From an uncultured Bacilli bacterium (GTDB lineage Bacteria; Bacillota_I; Bacilli_A; RF39; UBA660), in contig CANRHM010000075.1 in NCBI GenBank assembly GCA_947630415.1, positions 1 through 6,634 on the forward strand: a DNA stretch of 6,634 nt. The letters run 5' to 3'. The notes below the pieces were generated by a model. It worked only from the letters and a program-made list of their open reading frames with translations, had not been told where the DNA came from and did not search any database. Numbering within the stretch: the stretch's first letter is position 1; each line of letters starts with the position of its first letter. Positions 4,675-6,634 of the stretch are shown one piece after another. Both the position numbers and the translations under genes were made by a program.

Positions 4675-6471
4675 TTACTTATCATCCATCGTGAGTACCG
4701 AAAGAAAAGCTTCTTGTGGTATTTCAACACTTCCTACTTGTTTCATGCGTTTCTTTCCTTCTTTTTGTTTCTCTAATAGTTTACGTTTACGGGTGATATC
4801 TCCTCCATAACATTTAGCAAGCACATCTTTTCGTAACGCTTTAATATTTTCTCTTGCAATAATCTTAGCACCAATCGATGCTTGAATCGGTACTTCAAAT
4901 AATTGTCTTGGAATAATACTTCTTAATTTTTCAACGATAGCACGACCTCTAGAGTATGCAAAGTCTTTATGGACAATCGTACTAAAAGCATCGACTAGTT
5001 CCCCATTTAGTAAAATATCAAGTCTAACCAGGTCGCTTTTACGGTAACCTGCGATTTCATAATCAAAAGAAGCATATCCTTTGGTAGAGGATTTTAGTCG
5101 GTCAAAGAAATCGTAAATAATTTCCGATAAAGGTAAATCGTAATGAATATTGACTCTGGTGGTATCTAGATAATCCATTCCGACATATTCGCCACGTTTA
5201 TTTTGACAAAGTTCCATGATAGGACCAATGTATTCGCTAGGCGTAAAGATAGATGTTTTAACGTAAGGTTCTCTTATTTCTTTAATGAGCTGTCTATCGG
5301 GAAGTTTTGTTGGAGCATCGATTTCAATTTCACTTCCATCCGTTAAAGTAACTTGATAAATAACGGAAGGTGACGTTGCAATAAGATCGATATGGAATTC
5401 CCGCTCGATTCGCTCTTCGATGATATCCATATGTAAAAGCCCTAAGAAACCACATCTGAAACCAAATCCTAAAGCTTTGGATGTTTCAGGTTCATAGACT
5501 AGGGAAGCGTCATTTAATTTTAATTTATCAAGCGCATCTCTTAAATCATCAAATTTCGTTGATTCGATGGGGTAAATTCCACAGTAAACCATCGATTTCA
5601 TAGGTTGGTATCCGGGAAGTGGAAGACTAGCTGGATTCTTATCAAGCGTAAACGTGTCTCCTACCCTTACGTCTTGTATCGCTTTAATGGACGCCACGAC
5701 TTGTCCTACTTCACCGCAGGAAAGTTTTTGTAACTGTTTTTCTTTAGGCGTCATTACACAAAGTTCGGTCACTTCATAGGTAGCACCTGTTTCCATAAAA
5801 CGAATGGTATCGCCTACTTTAACTTCACCGTTCATGATTCTGGTCGTTACTACAACCCCTCGATAACTATCAAAGAAACTATCGAAAATAAGTCCTTGTA
5901 AGGGTTTATTTTTATCCCCTTTTGGAGCAGGAATGCGGTCAATTACTGCTTCTACTAATTCTTTGATTCCAGTTCCGTTCTTGGCACTCGTTAGAATAAT
6001 TTCTTCTTCCTTAAAGCCTAATTCATTTACAAGTTCTTTTTTTACTTTTTCAATATCGGCATTGGGTAAATCAATTTTATTAATAACCGGGATAATCGTT
6101 AAATCATGTTCCATTGCAAGGTATAAATTAGCAAGCGTTTGAGCTTCGACACCTTGAGCAGCATCCACTACTAAAATGGCTCCTTCACAAGCAGCTAAAC
6201 TTCTACTTACTTCATAACTAAAGTCGACATGCCCTGGAGTATCAATCAAATGAAGATAATACTCGGTTTCTTTATACGTATACTGGAGTTGTACTTGGTT
6301 TAATTTAATCGTAATTCCTCTTTCACGCTCAATATCCATGTTGTCTAGAAGTTGTTCTTTCGCTTCTCTTTTCGATACCGCACCGGTGATTTCCAAAATA
6401 CGATCAGCTAAAGTACTTTTCCCATGATCGATATGGGCAATGATTGAAAAATTACGAATGTTTTCTTGCAT
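4675..6471 (-). CDS. lepA: Elongation factor 4 (LepA), ribosome-associated translational GTPase
   Basis: LepA/EF4 is a GTPase that acts on the ribosome and has been linked to back-translocation, initiation and 30S assembly under stress. The 598-residue protein has the family's normal length and all its parts: G1 AHIDHGKST (12-20), RERGITIKLN with the G2 Thr, G3 DTPGHVDF (77-84) including catalytic His81, VVDAAQGVEAQT, G4 NKIDLP (131-136), G5 TSAKNGTG, an EF-G-like domain with GFRCGFLGLLHMDI, and the LepA-specific C-terminal domain with CYGGDITRKRKLLEKQK and QEAFLSVL. GGAGGTG (6481-6487) ahead of ATG 6471 selects this start over an in-frame ATG at 6507 that lies in the promoter. It is first in the lepA-hemW-HD unit; the lepA-hemW order is shared with Bacillus, but hrcA and heat-shock genes do not follow here. 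Confidence 0.98.
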   Translation of the reverse strand: MQENIRNFSIIAHIDHGKSTLADRILEITGAVSKREAKEQLLDNMDIERERGITIKLNQVQLQYTYKETEYYLHLIDTPGHVDFSYEVSRSLAACEGAILVVDAAQGVEAQTLANLYLAMEHDLTIIPVINKIDLPNADIEKVKKELVNELGFKEEEIILTSAKNGTGIKELVEAVIDRIPAPKGDKNKPLQGLIFDSFFDSYRGVVVTTRIMNGEVKVGDTIRFMETGATYEVTELCVMTPKEKQLQKLSCGEVGQVVASIKAIQDVRVGDTFTLDKNPASLPLPGYQPMKSMVYCGIYPIESTKFDDLRDALDKLKLNDASLVYEPETSKALGFGFRCGFLGLLHMDIIEERIEREFHIDLIATSPSVIYQVTLTDGSEIEIDAPTKLPDRQLIKEIREPYVKTSIFTPSEYIGPIMELCQNKRGEYVGMDYLDTTRVNIHYDLPLSEIIYDFFDRLKSSTKGYASFDYEIAGYRKSDLVRLDILLNGELVDAFSTIVHKDFAYSRGRAIVEKLRSIIPRQLFEVPIQASIGAKIIARENIKALRKDVLAKCYGGDITRKRKLLEKQKEGKKRMKQVGSVEIPQEAFLSVLTMDDK

Positions 6472-6480
6472 CAGTAAATA

Positions 6481-6487
6481 CACCTCC
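6481..6487 (-). promoter_or_regulatory. Ribosome binding site fixing the lepA start
   Basis: GGAGGTG, nine bases before ATG 6471. It rules out the in-frame ATG at 6507, which is upstream of the -10 box, has no such site and would add 12 residues absent from the family. Confidence 0.8.
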
Positions 6488-6498
6488 AAACTATTCTT

Positions 6499-6527
6499 AT
6501 TATACAAGAGAATAACAAAAAAGAAAA
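6499..6527 (-). promoter_or_regulatory. Promoter of the lepA-hemW-HD transcription unit
   Basis: A consensus -10 TATAAT (6499-6504) on the minus strand lies about 12 bases before the lepA ribosome binding site. At 17-base spacing the -35 would be TTTTCT (6522-6527), matching only 3 of 6 positions and overlapping the terminator of the upstream gene. The -10 is convincing and the -35 is weak. Confidence 0.5.
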
Positions 6528-6541
6528 GATGTTCTCTTTCC
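6517..6541 (-). terminator. Intrinsic terminator of the gene upstream of lepA
   Basis: On the minus strand GGAAAGA (6535-6541) pairs with TCTTTTC (6523-6529) across a 5-nt loop, with one G.U pair, followed by six T (6517-6522). The stem begins at the last base of the upstream gene's TAG stop. It separates that gene from lepA. Confidence 0.7.
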
Positions 6542-6633
6542 TATTTGTCTTTTAATGGCTTCTTCCAATATACATAATTATGAAGAACTTTATTTTCATC
6601 TAATAAAGTGGTATCCGGTTCCACTTCTGAAGG
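6541..6633 (-). CDS. C-terminal 30 residues of an unidentified protein, partial
   Basis: The frame enters at the right edge and ends in TAG at 6541-6543, directly before a terminator. The visible residues are hydrophilic, first acidic (PSEVEPDTTLLDENK), then aromatic and basic (NYVYWKKPLKDK). No motif is recognisable and I do not assign a function. In spore-formers spoIIP often precedes lepA, but nothing in this tail identifies it as such. Same strand as lepA and clearly closed off from it by the terminator. The other forward frame of this stretch hits a stop after 12 codons, which supports the chosen frame. Confidence 0.55.
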   Translation of the reverse strand, partial: PSEVEPDTTLLDENKVLHNYVYWKKPLKDK

Positions 6634-6634
6634 A

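Overview
This 6.6-kb window looks like chromosomal DNA of a low-GC Gram-positive bacterium (Bacillota/Bacilli, possibly one of the small-genome uncultured gut lineages near Erysipelotrichales or RF39). The reasons are its AT-rich, lysine/isoleucine/asparagine-heavy proteins, strong AGGAGG-type ribosome binding sites, sigma-A-like promoters and the lepA-hemW gene pair. Every gene is on the minus strand, so transcription runs from the right end to the left. The genes close with TAA or TAG, every tryptophan checked is TGG, and there are no in-frame TGA codons, so the standard bacterial code fits and a Mycoplasma-type code is not needed.

Right to left: (1) the last 30 codons of an unidentified gene enter at the right edge and end in an intrinsic terminator. 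(2) lepA (elongation factor 4) starts a new transcription unit. It is followed 1 nt after its stop by hemW (radical SAM heme chaperone) and then, after 10 nt, by a stand-alone HD-domain phosphohydrolase. Tight spacing and stop/SD overlap suggest translational coupling. (3) A thymidylate-kinase-like gene follows, with its own well-formed promoter and a strong terminator that folds over its stop codon. (4) Just beyond that terminator lies a glycerophosphodiester phosphodiesterase (GDPD) fold protein in which nearly all catalytic and metal-binding residues are replaced, so it is probably a pseudoenzyme. (5) The left 1.5 kb is a two-gene insertion sequence: a DUF6431-like Zn-ribbon/HTH protein and a DDE transposase that runs off the left edge just before its expected second catalytic Asp. 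Its 5' leader can fold into two mutually exclusive structures around the start codon of the first gene.

The lepA-hemW-HD-tmk block is ordinary housekeeping: translation, metallocofactor handling and nucleotide metabolism. I found no defence system, CRISPR array, RNA gene or other plainly new system. The points most worth a second look are the degenerate GDPD protein, the switch-like leader of the insertion sequence and the unusual P-loop of the kinase. The only sizeable non-coding gap (about 250 bases, 1293-1539) holds the insertion-sequence promoter and leader, its probable end, and a weak terminator for the GDPD gene.
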